Assembly: GCF_000770585.1 (NCBI RefSeq)
Contig: NZ_JNCF01000014.1
Span: forward strand, 1 to 60,589
Length of the DNA stretch: 60,589 bases
Direction of reading: 5' to 3'
Source: Legionella norrlandica
GTDB taxonomy: Bacteria > Pseudomonadota > Gammaproteobacteria > Legionellales > Legionellaceae
Under the pieces are notes generated by a model, which ran no database searches, was not told the origin of the DNA, and worked only from the letters and a program-made list of their open reading frames with translations. Of the stretch, positions 18,829 through 28,705 are shown piece after piece; positions within the stretch are counted from its first letter, which is position 1, and each line of letters begins with the position of its first letter. Position numbers and translations under genes: made by a program.

Positions 18829-18884
18829 TTGAATTTGAGATTCAAAGAAGTCCTTATGCAAGAGCTCTAATACATCAAGATCAG

Positions 18885-20282
18885 CTAGGTTAACTTTGCC
18901 CCATGTTGTTCTTGAGGTTCAGTATGCTCAGCTCTTTCTTTAGCTTTTTGTTGTTCTTTTATGGCCGTCACTGCTTCTTTAACCGCGGTGGTATTTACTG
19001 GCCCAGTAGGTGTTTTGGCAGCAGATATTTCTGCATAATCTTTTTCAATTTTTGGAACTTTTTTCATGAGGTCTTGATAAGTTTTTTTGTCTTCTTTAAA
19101 TAGTTCTTCTGGTTTCATTACCTTGCCATTAACTTTGATAGTAATTTTGTCCGGTGCGAAACCTGCCTCAATACAAGCAGCATACGCCTGCCTCCCTCTT
19201 TCCATACCTATTTTTTCACTTTTTGGAAAATCACAGTCCATTTCAATACTATTATGACCTGGAGGTGTCGAGTATATTGCCTTTGCCATCAACATCAGGT
19301 CAGCTTTAATATTTTGCCTTGGATCCTGATAATAAAGCGGATTTATCGCTGGCATTTTAATAACGAAGCTACCATCTGGCTGTTGATGTAATGCCATTCC
19401 ACTCGGCCCTTTGAGTACAGGTAGATCTTTAAGTTTAACGCCGCTGAAATCAATATCTTTTATAGATGCAAAAGCCTTTGTTGTTTCGGGGGGAAGTCCC
19501 ATTTTTTTACGATGCTCTGCCATTTTGTTTTCAATTAATCGCTCCATCTCCTTATTATTTTCATAAAGACTTACAATAAATAGGTATTCTCTTGTTTGAT
19601 TTGCAACAGCTTGATGTAATTTATTCAAAGACTCACTGGTGGTTTTATCAAACTCTTCCTGTTGTTTTTTATGCGATGCCTTTAGATCGTTTAATAAATT
19701 CGTTTTGACTTTCTCAACATCGTTATCGCTGGTTAAATTCAAAGTTTTCTTTAGATTGGGTACGAAATTTGGATTTTTTGTGAGGTCAAACTGCTCTTCC
19801 AGCATTTTAATTTCATGTTGTTGTTGGGCCAGGATGGCTTTTCTTCCATCGTCCACTAGCTCTTTCATAGTCCCAATAAGATCCTGTGCCCTGAATTTGC
19901 TTGGAATTAGTTTAGTAAGTTCTTTAAATGTTGACGCCGATTCGGAAAAATTTTTTTGTGCTTCAGTAAATTCCGGTGTGGTTTCTAAGCTCTTGTTTAA
20001 CCCATCCCTCACTTCTTTTGCTTCTGGGGTGTCTCCGGCTAGTTTATCGTGTATTGTGGTACTACTTGGGCCTTTGGTTTGTGAAAAACCATTGAAATCC
20101 CCAATCCTTGAGCTTACAAGCTTGTCAAAAGCATCAGAGCTGAACGTTGCATTGTCACCTAGTCCAATGGAATCTCTATATTCTCTTTCTAGTCTTTTAA
20201 TTTCATTGGCAGAGTATTTTTGTGTACGGCTTTCTGATTTCAAGTGTTTACCAAATAAAGGTAAGGAATTATAAAAAGGCAT
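18885..20282 (-). CDS. ceg25: Candidate Dot/Icm effector with PmrA box (Ceg25-like)
   Basis: A 465-aa hydrophilic protein without signal peptide or membrane segments. Residues about 100-270 are strongly helical and charged, with coiled-coil character (repeated Lys/Glu/Gln heptad-like stretches). Residues 280-400 look globular, and the end is Glu-rich (KERAEHTEPQEQHGAKLT), typical of Dot/Icm signals. I recognise no enzyme motif. A consensus PmrA box lies about 45 bp upstream of the start. The Ceg name (co-regulated with effector genes) and this position after dsbA2-glyQS-rsmJ match Ceg25 as I remember the L. pneumophila order; that link needs a sequence comparison. Confidence 0.7.
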   Translation of the reverse strand: MPFYNSLPLFGKHLKSESRTQKYSANEIKRLEREYRDSIGLGDNATFSSDAFDKLVSSRIGDFNGFSQTKGPSSTTIHDKLAGDTPEAKEVRDGLNKSLETTPEFTEAQKNFSESASTFKELTKLIPSKFRAQDLIGTMKELVDDGRKAILAQQQHEIKMLEEQFDLTKNPNFVPNLKKTLNLTSDNDVEKVKTNLLNDLKASHKKQQEEFDKTTSESLNKLHQAVANQTREYLFIVSLYENNKEMERLIENKMAEHRKKMGLPPETTKAFASIKDIDFSGVKLKDLPVLKGPSGMALHQQPDGSFVIKMPAINPLYYQDPRQNIKADLMLMAKAIYSTPPGHNSIEMDCDFPKSEKIGMERGRQAYAACIEAGFAPDKITIKVNGKVMKPEELFKEDKKTYQDLMKKVPKIEKDYAEISAAKTPTGPVNTTAVKEAVTAIKEQQKAKERAEHTEPQEQHGAKLT

Positions 20283-20314
20283 ATCAAATTACCTCAGCGA
20301 GATTATCTAAGTAA

Positions 20315-20347
20315 AGTATAACAGTTTTTTATTAATTTTTTATTAAG
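20315..20347 (-). promoter_or_regulatory. PmrA box and -10 element of the 465-aa effector candidate
   Basis: On the minus strand CTTAATAAA-AA-ATTAATAAA occupies 20347-20328. It is a direct repeat with 11-bp period that fits the published Legionella PmrA consensus cTTAATatT-N2-cTTAATatT. Seven bases later comes TATACT (20320-20315) as -10. The box therefore overlaps the -35 position, as expected for direct PmrA activation. The ATG follows about 33 bp on. Confidence 0.75.
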
Positions 20348-20364
20348 TAAAATTAACTTAAAAA

Positions 20365-21144
20365 TTACCATGCTGCTATAGCATCATCACCAAATAATTC
20401 CTTAGCTTTTTCTTTTACCTCTTCAGAGTTCAACGCCTTCACAAATAATTCCAGTTGTGGTCTTTTTTCTGTGTCGCGACGTATTACAATTATATTAGCA
20501 TAAGGAGAATCCTTGTTTTCAGTAAATAAGGCGTCTTTTGATGGACTTAATCCAGCTGGCAAGGCGAAAGTAGTATTGATCACGGCAGCATCCACATCTG
20601 GAAGTATCCTGGGTAATTGGGCAGCATCCATTTCTTTGAATTTGAATTTTTTAGGATTACTTTCTATATCTTGTATACCGCTATTCGTTGTATTTTTTAA
20701 AGTAATTAGATGAGCTTTTTCCAATAATAAAAAGGCGCGCATTTCATTACTGGGATCATTAGGCACCGCAATAACCCCATTTTCAGGTAACTCACTGAGC
20801 GTTTTATATTTCTTAGAATAAATCCCCATTGGATAAACAAAAGTTCTACCTATTGCTTGCAAATTATAGCCATGCGACAAGATTGCTGCTTTTAAATAAG
20901 GTAAATGTTGATAAACATTAGCATCCAGACTACCGTCCTGCAGTGCTTCGTTTGGTAAATTATAATCATTAAATTCAACTATTTTTATGGTTATGCCATA
21001 TTCTTTTTCAGCAACTTGCTTTGCTGTTTCTATAAGTTCTGTTTCTGGACCAGCTATTGTTCCTATGACCAAAGTATTGGGGGCTGGTTTACTGCTGCAG
21101 GCTACTAGGCTAATGATTAAAACTAAATAACTTAAAATTCGCAT
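20365..21144 (-). CDS. metQ: D-methionine-binding lipoprotein of methionine ABC importer
   Basis: Substrate-binding protein of the MetNIQ importer. The precursor is about 259 aa with lipobox LVAC; the lipid-bearing Cys is near residue 17. The NlpA/MetQ family segments are present: VIGTIAGPETELIETAKQVAEKEYG, NDYNLPNEALQDGSLDANVYQHLPYL, IAVPNDPSNEMRAFLLLE and DAAVINTTFALPAGL. I chose the ATG at 21144 because GGGAG sits 5 bases before it; the ATG at 21156 overlaps that site. It follows metI directly. Confidence 0.95.
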   Translation of the reverse strand: MRILSYLVLIISLVACSSKPAPNTLVIGTIAGPETELIETAKQVAEKEYGITIKIVEFNDYNLPNEALQDGSLDANVYQHLPYLKAAILSHGYNLQAIGRTFVYPMGIYSKKYKTLSELPENGVIAVPNDPSNEMRAFLLLEKAHLITLKNTTNSGIQDIESNPKKFKFKEMDAAQLPRILPDVDAAVINTTFALPAGLSPSKDALFTENKDSPYANIIVIRRDTEKRPQLELFVKALNSEEVKEKAKELFGDDAIAAW

Positions 21145-21156
21145 CGGATCTCCCAT

Positions 21157-21804
21157 TTAGTGATGTATGCAGCGTTTAGCTAGGTAATCGCCAACCATCT
21201 GTATCAGTTGAACTAAAATTATTAACACGATAACAGTAGATATCATAACGCCTGCGTTAAAACGTTGATAGCCATAATTAATTGCTAATGTCCCTAGTCC
21301 TCCAGCACCTACTGTTCCAGCCATTGCAGAATAATTAATTAGGGTGATAGCTGTAACAGTAATAGCGTGAATTAGTCCAGACTGTGCTTCAGGTAATATA
21401 ATATGTAAAATGATTTGTCTCGTGTTGGCACCCATGGAGTATCCTGTTTCTATGAGGCCATGAGGCAGTGCTTGCAAAACATTATCAATTAATCGGGCAA
21501 AAAAAGGTATAGCTCCAACTGTTAATGGAACAATTGCTGCATTAATTCCTATACTGGTACCTACAATTAGCCTGGTAAAAGGAATGATGGCAACAAGTAA
21601 TATGATAAAGGGAATAGAACGGAAAATATTAATCAGAGCCGACAATACCTTGTTTAAATTGCGGTTGGGTTTTATCCGAGCGGAGGAATACAATAATATG
21701 CCTAACGGTAGACCAAGCAGCACAGCAAAAAGTGTGCTAAAGAACACCATATACAGTGTTTCACCTGTAGCAGTAAGTAAATCATAAACCATCTGGTAGG
21801 ACAT
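21157..21804 (-). CDS. metI: Methionine ABC transporter permease
   Basis: Inner-membrane permease of MetNIQ, 215 aa with about five spans. The family start [27 protein letters not shown], the segment [20 protein letters not shown] and the coupling loop [20 protein letters not shown] are clear. The listed start overlaps metN by 23 bp; an ATG at 21792 would give a shorter overlap and a start nearer the family N-terminus. The gene order metN-metI-metQ is the standard one. Confidence 0.95.
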   Translation of the reverse strand: MSYQMVYDLLTATGETLYMVFFSTLFAVLLGLPLGILLYSSARIKPNRNLNKVLSALINIFRSIPFIILLVAIIPFTRLIVGTSIGINAAIVPLTVGAIPFFARLIDNVLQALPHGLIETGYSMGANTRQIILHIILPEAQSGLIHAITVTAITLINYSAMAGTVGAGGLGTLAINYGYQRFNAGVMISTVIVLIILVQLIQMVGDYLAKRCIHH

Positions 21805-22807
21805 AGCCTAAAACCTCCACAGTAATGTCAGCCTCTTCGCAACGTTTAATGAACGCTTCAAGCAATAATGGATTTGCTGTAAGCTCAACGATTAAAACAC
21901 CGCAAGTCACTTCATCAAAACGATCGATATTAGCCAGCAGAATATTGATATCCATATTTAAATCTCTGCTAGTTTGACTAATGAAGGGTACTGTTGCTTC
22001 CTCCCCCTGGAAGAATAGCCTCACCAGAGGTTTTTCAGTAGCGTAGTCTGCCAGCCTGCGAGTGAGAGACACTGGTAGTTCAGGACTAATTTGGGCATAC
22101 AGCATGCTGCGAGCAAGACTATCGGGCTTATTGAAAATATTAGACAAGGCTGTGGTTTCGACAATCTTTCCATCCACCATAACAGAAAGCCTTTTACAGA
22201 TGCGTTTTACGACATCCATTTCATGAGTAATTAAAACAATAGTAATGCCATATAATTCATTGATTTTTTTTAGCAAGGCTAATATGGAATCGGTTGTTTT
22301 GGGATCTAGTGCCGAAGTGGCTTCATCACAAAGTAATATTTTGGGCGAGCAGCTTAGGGCTCGCGCGATGGCTACTCTTTGTTTTTGACCGCCGCTCAGT
22401 TGTGAGGGATAGGCGTCTCGTTTCTCTGTTAATTCAACAATTGGAAGTAACTCATCAATTTTTTGTTTGATTGATCCTTCATCTATGCCCTGGATTCTCA
22501 TTGGAAGGGCTATATTATCGAATACTGTTTTTGAATTTAATAAATTAAAATGCTGGAAAATCATGGCAATTTTATGGCGTGCTAATGCCAACTCTTTTCT
22601 GGAAAGACTCATTAAATCCTGGCCATCAATGATGACTTCTCCCTCATCAGGCCTTTCCAGTAGATTTAGGCAACGTAACAATGTTGATTTTCCCGCACCA
22701 CTTTTGCCTATGATTCCAAATATTTCTCCCTCCGGGATAAATAAATTAATATCGTTTAAGGCTAGTTTTCCTGAGAAAGACTTCTTTAATCCACTTAATT
22801 CAATCAT
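21782..22807 (-). CDS. metN: Methionine ABC transporter ATP-binding protein
   Basis: ATPase of MetNIQ, 341 aa. It has Walker [10 protein letters not shown], signature [15 protein letters not shown], Walker [13 protein letters not shown] and the H-loop ITHEMDV. The C-terminal roughly 95 residues form the regulatory C2 (NIL) domain, which binds methionine and inhibits transport. First gene of the leftward metNIQ operon. The 304-bp gap to the divergent virK-like gene must hold both promoters; I found no MetJ box or riboswitch signature there. Confidence 0.96.
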   Translation of the reverse strand: MIELSGLKKSFSGKLALNDINLFIPEGEIFGIIGKSGAGKSTLLRCLNLLERPDEGEVIIDGQDLMSLSRKELALARHKIAMIFQHFNLLNSKTVFDNIALPMRIQGIDEGSIKQKIDELLPIVELTEKRDAYPSQLSGGQKQRVAIARALSCSPKILLCDEATSALDPKTTDSILALLKKINELYGITIVLITHEMDVVKRICKRLSVMVDGKIVETTALSNIFNKPDSLARSMLYAQISPELPVSLTRRLADYATEKPLVRLFFQGEEATVPFISQTSRDLNMDINILLANIDRFDEVTCGVLIVELTANPLLLEAFIKRCEEADITVEVLGYVLPDGL

Positions 22808-23111
22808 TATTATAACCTGAGGTATCTTAGGTATGGCTTGCAGAAAGGCAAAAAGGGATAGGAACTACCGCTTTAGCCGTATTTTCAAAAGAACATTAAA
22901 ATATAAAATCCTCCAATTATTGAAGTTTCTCTATATCCCAGAGGAAGATCTTTTGAGCGTCCGCAAGCTGTGTTTCAAATCGACGCTAAGTCAAATTATA
23001 CACAACCTGGTTTTACAAACAAAGAAAAATCTTTATTTAATTTGTGGAGGATTGACAAGAGAAATTCTTATTGGCACGCTTACGCCGATTTAAATACAAG
23101 GAGCAGTTCAA

Positions 23112-23525
23112 ATGAAAAAAATATTTTTGGCGTGTTTTACTCTGTGTTCATTTACAGTGCAGGCTGCCGAGTTGGGAACTTTTCAAGAGGTTGCCGATGC
23201 TGTGTCAGCAGGCAAAAAAATAACCTTTGTAATCAATTTAAAAAAATGTACTTCTGAAATGCCATTGCATTCTGCAATAATTTCATTTACCCCAAATGCT
23301 GTTGCGCTAGCCAATAACAATCGAGTTACTGCCTCTGATCGGCATTTTACTCTTGATGATCCAGTGGCACGTGGTACGCCTATGTTTGATTACAGTAAAT
23401 TTAATCTGGATTCAGAAGGTGAAGCATCAATCAAAACTACTGTGTTAAATGCGAGCACTTATGAGCGCATAAGTAGTTTTCAAATGAATTGTAAACTAGG
23501 AGAAGGATTTAAAGTGTTTGAATGA
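23112..23525 (+). CDS. VirK-family secreted protein
   Basis: A 137-aa protein with a cleavable signal peptide (cut near VQAAE). The mature part matches the VirK pattern: an N-terminal TFQEVADAVSAGKKITFVINLKKCT, a single conserved Cys pair (Cys42-like and the Cys in FQMNCKL), and the strand-rich core. VirK proteins occur in plant and animal pathogens; their biochemical role is not settled. The start is supported by AAGGAGCAG. The gene is alone and divergent from metNIQ. A TTGACA at 23052-23057 may be its -35, but no good -10 follows. Confidence 0.75.
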   Translation: MKKIFLACFTLCSFTVQAAELGTFQEVADAVSAGKKITFVINLKKCTSEMPLHSAIISFTPNAVALANNNRVTASDRHFTLDDPVARGTPMFDYSKFNLDSEGEASIKTTVLNASTYERISSFQMNCKLGEGFKVFE

Positions 23526-23612
23526 ATCAAGTCCTGAAAGTCTTGGAAACTGCTTTGCAGCAAATTGTCCATATTAGCGCGCAGCTTAATACGGAATTAG
23601 AGCATCTATCTC

Positions 23613-23640
23613 CCCGGACTACAGCTATGTCTAGTCCGGG
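23613..23640. terminator. Hairpin between convergent virK-like and acetoacetyl-CoA synthetase genes
   Basis: CCCGGACTA (23613-23621) pairs perfectly with TAGTCCGGG (23632-23640) across ten bases. The placement between converging genes suggests a transcription end, but neither side has a clear T-run, so it may need other factors. Confidence 0.45.
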
Positions 23641-23662
23641 TTGCAAATAGCCATGCCATATT

Positions 23663-25606
23663 TTAATTCTTTAACTCTTCTCTGTCTTTAAAATGCTCCA
23701 ATGCTTGGGGGTTGGCTAATGATTGCAAGTTGCTTACTTGTTGACCATGAACGATTTGTCTGACAGCCAGCTCAACAATTTTCCCACTAAGGGTTCTAGG
23801 GATATCTGGAACTTGCAGTATTTTTGCAGGAACGTGTCTTGGTGAGGCATTTTTTTTAATGGTTGTTTTAATGGTATTGATTAAGTCTTCATCCAGTGTT
23901 TTTCCTTCACGTAATTTTACAAATAATACAACTCGTACATCATCTTGCCAATCTTGTCCGATGACTATACTGTCAACAACAGCATCCACTTTTTCAACTT
24001 GTCTGTAAATTTCAGCAGTTCCTATACGTACCCCTCCTGGATTTAAAACCGCATCGGAGCGCCCATAGATAATCAAGCCATTATGTTCTGTTATTTCAGC
24101 AAAATCACCATGAGCCCATACACCACCAGGGAATCGCTCAAAATAAGCATGGTTATAAGCTTGGTTGCCTTTGTCATTCCAAAAACCTACAGGCATTGAA
24201 GGAAATGGTTTTGTACAGACTAATTCGCCGCGTTTTTGTTTTACAGAGTGTCCGTCTTCATCAAATACGGCAACTTCCATACCTAGTCCGATGCATTGTA
24301 ATTCGCCACGATAAACGGGTAGGATAGGATTCCCTAAAGCAAAACAGGATATGATGTCAGTCCCTCCTGAAATGGAACTCAGCTGCAGGTCTTTTTTAAT
24401 ATGCTTGTAAACGAAATCATAGTTTTTAGGAAGGAGAGGGGAGCCCGTAGACAGGATGCAACGTAATGCAGACAACTGGAATTCACTCCTGGGTTTGACA
24501 TCAGATTTTTCTATTGCCGAAATAAATTTGGCACTGGTCCCAAATACAGTGACTTTTTCTTCATCTATTAACCGGAACATTCTGTTATTAGTTGGGAAAG
24601 TAGGGCAGCCTTCATACAAAGTGATGGTTGCTCCTAATGCCAAAGCAGAAACAGTCCAGTTCCACATCATCCATCCACAGGTTGTATAGAAACATAAATT
24701 GTCTGTTGATTTTATATCAGAATGTAATCCCAATTCTTTCAGGTGCTGAATTAAAGTGCCTCCCGCGCCGTGAACAATACATTTCGGTTTACCCGTTGTT
24801 CCTGAGGAAAATAAAATATAAACCGGATGATTAAAAGGAAGTGATATAAAGTCACATTCAGTTGCTGGTTTTATAAAATCGTTCCAATAAGATGCGTTGG
24901 GCATTGGTTCCAGATCGATTTTTTCATTAATGTTTGGGCAAATAACTATCTGCTGTAGGGAAGGAATTCCTGCAGATAGCAGGTTAATTTTTTCTATACT
25001 ACTGTATTTTTTCCCCTGGTATTGGTGACCGTCGCAAATAAAAAGTACTTTTGGTTCAATCTGACCTATACGATCCAGAGCAGCTTGGGTACCAAAATCA
25101 GGAGAACATGAAGACCAAATAGCCCCTAAAGAAGTGGTGGCAAGCATTGCAATGATTGTATAGGGAGTGTTGGGCATAACTGCAGCAATGCGATCACCTG
25201 TTGAGACGCCAATTGCCTTAAGCCCTGCAGCACATTGTGCTACTTTCTCGTATAATTGAGCGTAGGTGATAACCTTTTTATGATCGTCTTCATCTAAACT
25301 TATCAAAGCAGGGTGATTATCTCTGCGGCTTAATAATTTTTGGGCAAAGTTGAGGTGAGCACCAGAAAACCACCGTGCTTCAATCATCTCAGAATAATAA
25401 TTAAGAATTTGGTGTGGTGGTGTATCAAAATTTAGTTTAAAGAAATGACAAAGAGTTTCCCAGAATGACTCAGGATGTTTTACTGACCAAGTATATAAAT
25501 CCTGATAATTTTCAAAAATTTGACAATGTTTTTTTGCAGCAAAATCCATAAATTGCCACATTCTTGTTTGCTCGGGTTTTTGAGGATTCCATACTATATC
25601 GTTCAT
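23663..25606 (-). CDS. aacS: Acetoacetyl-CoA synthetase
   Basis: Activates acetoacetate to acetoacetyl-CoA with ATP. At 647 aa it has the normal length for the acetate-CoA ligase-like AacS family. It carries the phosphate loop SSGTTGKPKCIVHG, FYTTCGWMMWNW, the adenylate site YGRSDAVLNPGGVRIGTAEIY, and the C-terminal lysine region PRTLSGKIVELAV. It is the last gene of the leucine-degradation island. Acetoacetate released by HMG-CoA lyase next door would be its substrate, and thiolase would split the product to acetyl-CoA. Confidence 0.95.
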   Translation of the reverse strand: MNDIVWNPQKPEQTRMWQFMDFAAKKHCQIFENYQDLYTWSVKHPESFWETLCHFFKLNFDTPPHQILNYYSEMIEARWFSGAHLNFAQKLLSRRDNHPALISLDEDDHKKVITYAQLYEKVAQCAAGLKAIGVSTGDRIAAVMPNTPYTIIAMLATTSLGAIWSSCSPDFGTQAALDRIGQIEPKVLFICDGHQYQGKKYSSIEKINLLSAGIPSLQQIVICPNINEKIDLEPMPNASYWNDFIKPATECDFISLPFNHPVYILFSSGTTGKPKCIVHGAGGTLIQHLKELGLHSDIKSTDNLCFYTTCGWMMWNWTVSALALGATITLYEGCPTFPTNNRMFRLIDEEKVTVFGTSAKFISAIEKSDVKPRSEFQLSALRCILSTGSPLLPKNYDFVYKHIKKDLQLSSISGGTDIISCFALGNPILPVYRGELQCIGLGMEVAVFDEDGHSVKQKRGELVCTKPFPSMPVGFWNDKGNQAYNHAYFERFPGGVWAHGDFAEITEHNGLIIYGRSDAVLNPGGVRIGTAEIYRQVEKVDAVVDSIVIGQDWQDDVRVVLFVKLREGKTLDEDLINTIKTTIKKNASPRHVPAKILQVPDIPRTLSGKIVELAVRQIVHGQQVSNLQSLANPQALEHFKDREELKN

Positions 25607-25634
25607 GAAGATATCTCACATTGTTTTGTTTTGA

Positions 25635-25708
25635 GTAGGTTGGTTTTGGACAACATGAAGCCCAACAGACCTAAAGTTGAGTGTTGGCTTTGCTAATTGC
25701 CAACCTAC
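25635..25708. repeat. REP-like intergenic inverted repeat (GTAGGTTGG family)
   Basis: GTAGGTTGG (25635-25643) and CCAACCTAC (25700-25708) form the outer stem. An inner GAAGCCCAACA / TGTTGGC pair completes a long hairpin. This GTAGGTTGG...GAAGCCCAACA layout is the common REP-like sequence of many proteobacteria; this copy is somewhat degraded. It sits in the 122-bp gap between mvaB and aacS. Confidence 0.65.
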
Positions 25709-25728
25709 GCTGATAATTATTTCTCAAT

Positions 25729-26646
25729 CTAATTGCATGGGTTAGCCAGCATAGCGTTAGCGACTTTGGATTGATTCCTTCGCCCTAATACCTTACAAAT
25801 CATGTCGCCAGCAGTAACAATTTTAAATATATCTATACCTGTATCGATACCAAGTCCATGCATTAGATAAAGCACATCTTCTGTTGCAACATTGCCACTA
25901 GCGCCTCGGGCATAAGGACAACCTCCAAGCCCGGCAACAGAACTGTCAAATCGGTTTACACCATACTCCAAAGAAGCGTATATATTAGCAATTGCTTGTC
26001 CATAAGTATCATGGAAATGCATAGCTAGTTGAGTAAGAGGCAGTATTGGTAGTATGAGATCCAAAAGCATCTGAGTTTGTTTCGGAGATCCTACTCCAAT
26101 AGTATCTCCTAGCGAAATTTCATGCACACCCAGATCAAGAAGCATTTTTGTGACCTCTGCCACTTTTGCAGGTTGTATATGTCCTTCGTAGGGACAACCC
26201 AAAACACATGAAATATAGCCCCTCACCTTAATTTGATTGGCTTTTGCCAATTCCAAAACAGGTTTAAACCGCTCTATGCTTTCTTTAATAGAACAATTAA
26301 TGTTCCGTTGATTAAACAGTTCACTAGCAGCTGTGAATACTGCTATATTCTGTACTCCTGCTTCTAGGGCTTTCTGCATTCCTCGCTCATTAGGGACGAG
26401 AGCAGAGTAGTTTATAGATGGGACTTTATTAATTGATTGAAACACGGTTTCATTATCAGCTAACTGGGGGATGGCTTTTGCTGAAACAAAGCTGGTGACT
26501 TCTATGTGTTGCAAGCCTGTTTGACTCAGTAAATTGATTAATTCAATTTTTTTGTCGCTAGAAAGAAAAGAGGGCTCGTTTTGTAAGCCATCTCTAGGTC
26601 CTACTTCAATGATTGTCACATGTTGTGGATAATCCATATATAACAT
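25729..26646 (-). CDS. mvaB: Hydroxymethylglutaryl-CoA lyase
   Basis: Last step of leucine breakdown, splitting HMG-CoA into acetoacetate and acetyl-CoA. The 305-aa TIM-barrel protein has the start VTIIEVGPRDGLQNEP, the metal-site HFHDTYGQAIAN, and the signature loop GLGGCPYARGASGNVATEDV with its catalytic Cys. An ATG at 26637 is an alternative start. It lies 4 bp after the carboxylase alpha-subunit gene, so it is co-transcribed with the methylcrotonyl-CoA carboxylase genes. Confidence 0.96.
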   Translation of the reverse strand: MLYMDYPQHVTIIEVGPRDGLQNEPSFLSSDKKIELINLLSQTGLQHIEVTSFVSAKAIPQLADNETVFQSINKVPSINYSALVPNERGMQKALEAGVQNIAVFTAASELFNQRNINCSIKESIERFKPVLELAKANQIKVRGYISCVLGCPYEGHIQPAKVAEVTKMLLDLGVHEISLGDTIGVGSPKQTQMLLDLILPILPLTQLAMHFHDTYGQAIANIYASLEYGVNRFDSSVAGLGGCPYARGASGNVATEDVLYLMHGLGIDTGIDIFKIVTAGDMICKVLGRRNQSKVANAMLANPCN

Positions 26647-26650
26647 TCTC

Positions 26651-28705
26651 TCAGGTATCTAATTCGCTCAGCGCTAATAATTCTGCTCCCTCACTCACTT
26701 GGGACCCCACAGAATAAAAAATATCCGATAATATGCCGTCAACTGGAGCATGGATAGTGTGCTCCATTTTCATAGCTTCCAAAACGATTAAGCTCTCCCC
26801 AGCTTTTACCTGTTCACCAATGTTTTTTAAGATGGCAACGACTGTAGCGGGCATTGGTGCAGTTAATTGTCCTTTATGGCTAGAGGCATGGGTGTCCAAT
26901 TTACTCCAATGGAAGCGTTCAATTGAGGCCTGACCTTTGTCAGTATAAAAAATCAAGTGGTCATCTTTATCTTCTACTCGCGCCTTCAGTGATTGCTGAT
27001 TCATTTCAATAACAAGTTGATCACAATCAAATTTCGCATGAATAATCATCTCTTTATTATTGATAGTAAGTAACTGTTTTTCATTTCTGAGCTCTCCTCC
27101 TCGGCTCCCATCAGTCAAGCCATGGGAGGGCGAGGTGGGGAACGCAGTTGCGATGTTTGCTCTAAATGTTTCTTTATCTAACGGTGTAATCTTGACTTCA
27201 ATTGTTGTGGAATCTAGTTGATAACGCCATATCCAGTGGCTTTGAAGATGCATTTGCCAAGCGAATGCATCTTGCAATAAAGGATCAGAAGGACGGTTCA
27301 CTGTGGACAAATAATCAAAACTTATAGCTAAAAATAAGGCCAACTCATTATTAGGTTGTGGCAGATGAATGTTCCCTTTCTCTAAAAAATTAGTGCTTAA
27401 TTCTGCTTCTTTGAATTTGGTATGTTGGCAAATGGCTCGCAAAAAAGGGATATTAGTTTTTACTCCACCAATATCATAATGGGCGAGACTTCGATCCAAT
27501 CTTTGCAATGCTTCCTCTCTGCTATGCCCCCAAACAATAAGTTTGGCTATCATTGGATCGTAATACATTGTTATTTCTGAAGATAAGGTAACGCCTGTAT
27601 CAATGCGAATACCTTCACCTGAAGGTTCATTTAGAAATTCAAGCTGACCAATAGAAGGAATAAAACCATGGTAGGGGTCTTCAGCATAGATACGACACTC
27701 AATAGCATGACCCTTAGTTTGAATTTGATTTTGAGACAATGGCAAAATTTCATTAGCAGCAATTTTTAATTGCCAGGAAACAAGGTCAAGTCCGGTAATC
27801 ATTTCTGTAACCGGGTGTTCTACTTGCAGTCTTGTGTTCATCTCCATAAAGTAGAAATTATCTTCACCATCTACTAGAAATTCTACTGTACCAGCTCCCC
27901 TGTAATTAATGGAACGTGCAACCTCACAAGCGGCTTCGGATAATCTTTGACGTAACGAGAGCTGTAAATTAGGGGCGGGAGCTTCCTCAATAATTTTTTG
28001 ATGTCTGCGTTGGATGGAGCAATCCCGTTCAAATAAATGCACAACAGTTCCGTAGTTATCCGCCATCACTTGTACTTCAACATGGCGAGGATTGAGCACT
28101 AATTTTTCGATTATCATGGTATCATCCGCAAAAGATGCTATAGACTCTCTTTTCGCTCCTGCTAATGCCTCATGAAATTCTTTTTCTTCATATACAGCGC
28201 GCATCCCTTTTCCGCCACCACCATTAGCTGCTTTGATTAATACTGGGAATCCTATTTTTTTTGCTGCATTCAGTAATTCTTCTTCTGATTGTTCGGCACC
28301 GTGATAACCTGGAGTTAGAGGGACATTAGTTTTTTCAAGGAGTTGTTTAGCCAATTGTTTAGACGCCATTGCTTCCATAGCTTTGATTGAAGGGCCAATG
28401 AAAATGATACCGGCTTGCTCACAGGCTTTTGCAAAATCAGGATTTTCAGATAAAAACCCATAACCAGGGTGGATAGCTTGTGCCCCACTATCTTTAGCAG
28501 CCTGAATGATGTGATCTATATTCAAGTAACTGTCTTTAGCCGGTGCTTCACCAATATAATAGGCACTGTCGGCTAATCGCACATGAAGACTATTTCTATC
28601 TACTTCTGAATAAACTGCAATGGCTTGAATTCCCATAGAATGTGCTGTTCTAATGATTCGGCAAGCTATTTCGCCTCGATTGGCAATTAGTATTTTATTG
28701 AACAT
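26651..28705 (-). CDS. liuD: 3-Methylcrotonyl-CoA carboxylase, biotin-carrying alpha subunit
   Basis: Biotin carboxylase plus biotin carrier in one chain (684 aa). The ATP-grasp part has [10 protein letters not shown] near residue 165 and [14 protein letters not shown]. The C-terminal biotinyl domain carries the attachment site EAMKMEHT about 40 residues from the end. The operon neighbours (beta subunit, methylglutaconyl-CoA hydratase, isovaleryl-CoA dehydrogenase, HMG-CoA lyase) point to methylcrotonyl-CoA rather than propionyl- or acetyl-CoA as substrate. It overlaps liuC by 11 bp. Confidence 0.93.
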   Translation of the reverse strand: MFNKILIANRGEIACRIIRTAHSMGIQAIAVYSEVDRNSLHVRLADSAYYIGEAPAKDSYLNIDHIIQAAKDSGAQAIHPGYGFLSENPDFAKACEQAGIIFIGPSIKAMEAMASKQLAKQLLEKTNVPLTPGYHGAEQSEEELLNAAKKIGFPVLIKAANGGGGKGMRAVYEEKEFHEALAGAKRESIASFADDTMIIEKLVLNPRHVEVQVMADNYGTVVHLFERDCSIQRRHQKIIEEAPAPNLQLSLRQRLSEAACEVARSINYRGAGTVEFLVDGEDNFYFMEMNTRLQVEHPVTEMITGLDLVSWQLKIAANEILPLSQNQIQTKGHAIECRIYAEDPYHGFIPSIGQLEFLNEPSGEGIRIDTGVTLSSEITMYYDPMIAKLIVWGHSREEALQRLDRSLAHYDIGGVKTNIPFLRAICQHTKFKEAELSTNFLEKGNIHLPQPNNELALFLAISFDYLSTVNRPSDPLLQDAFAWQMHLQSHWIWRYQLDSTTIEVKITPLDKETFRANIATAFPTSPSHGLTDGSRGGELRNEKQLLTINNKEMIIHAKFDCDQLVIEMNQQSLKARVEDKDDHLIFYTDKGQASIERFHWSKLDTHASSHKGQLTAPMPATVVAILKNIGEQVKAGESLIVLEAMKMEHTIHAPVDGILSDIFYSVGSQVSEGAELLALSELDT

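Noticed and set aside
18636-18845. 69-aa open frame on the minus strand
   Set aside because: It lies mostly inside the 146-bp repeat; the other copy of the repeat is non-coding, and composition is unlike a protein.
18234-18884. Complete insertion sequence or prophage fragment near the 465-aa gene
   Set aside because: Only short inverted-repeat elements are present; no transposase, integrase or tRNA attachment site was seen.
19639-20274. 211-aa open frame on the plus strand
   Set aside because: It is antisense to the 465-aa gene, with Ser/Phe/Leu-rich composition typical of a reversed Glu/Lys-rich gene; no start signal of its own.
22808-23111. SAM riboswitch or MetJ operator before metNIQ
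   Set aside because: No AGACGTCT-type MetJ boxes and no recognisable riboswitch core in the 304-bp gap.
22833-23257. Two overlapping plus-strand open frames upstream of the VirK-like gene
   Set aside because: No ribosome-binding site, biased composition, and one runs into the virK-like gene in a wrong frame.
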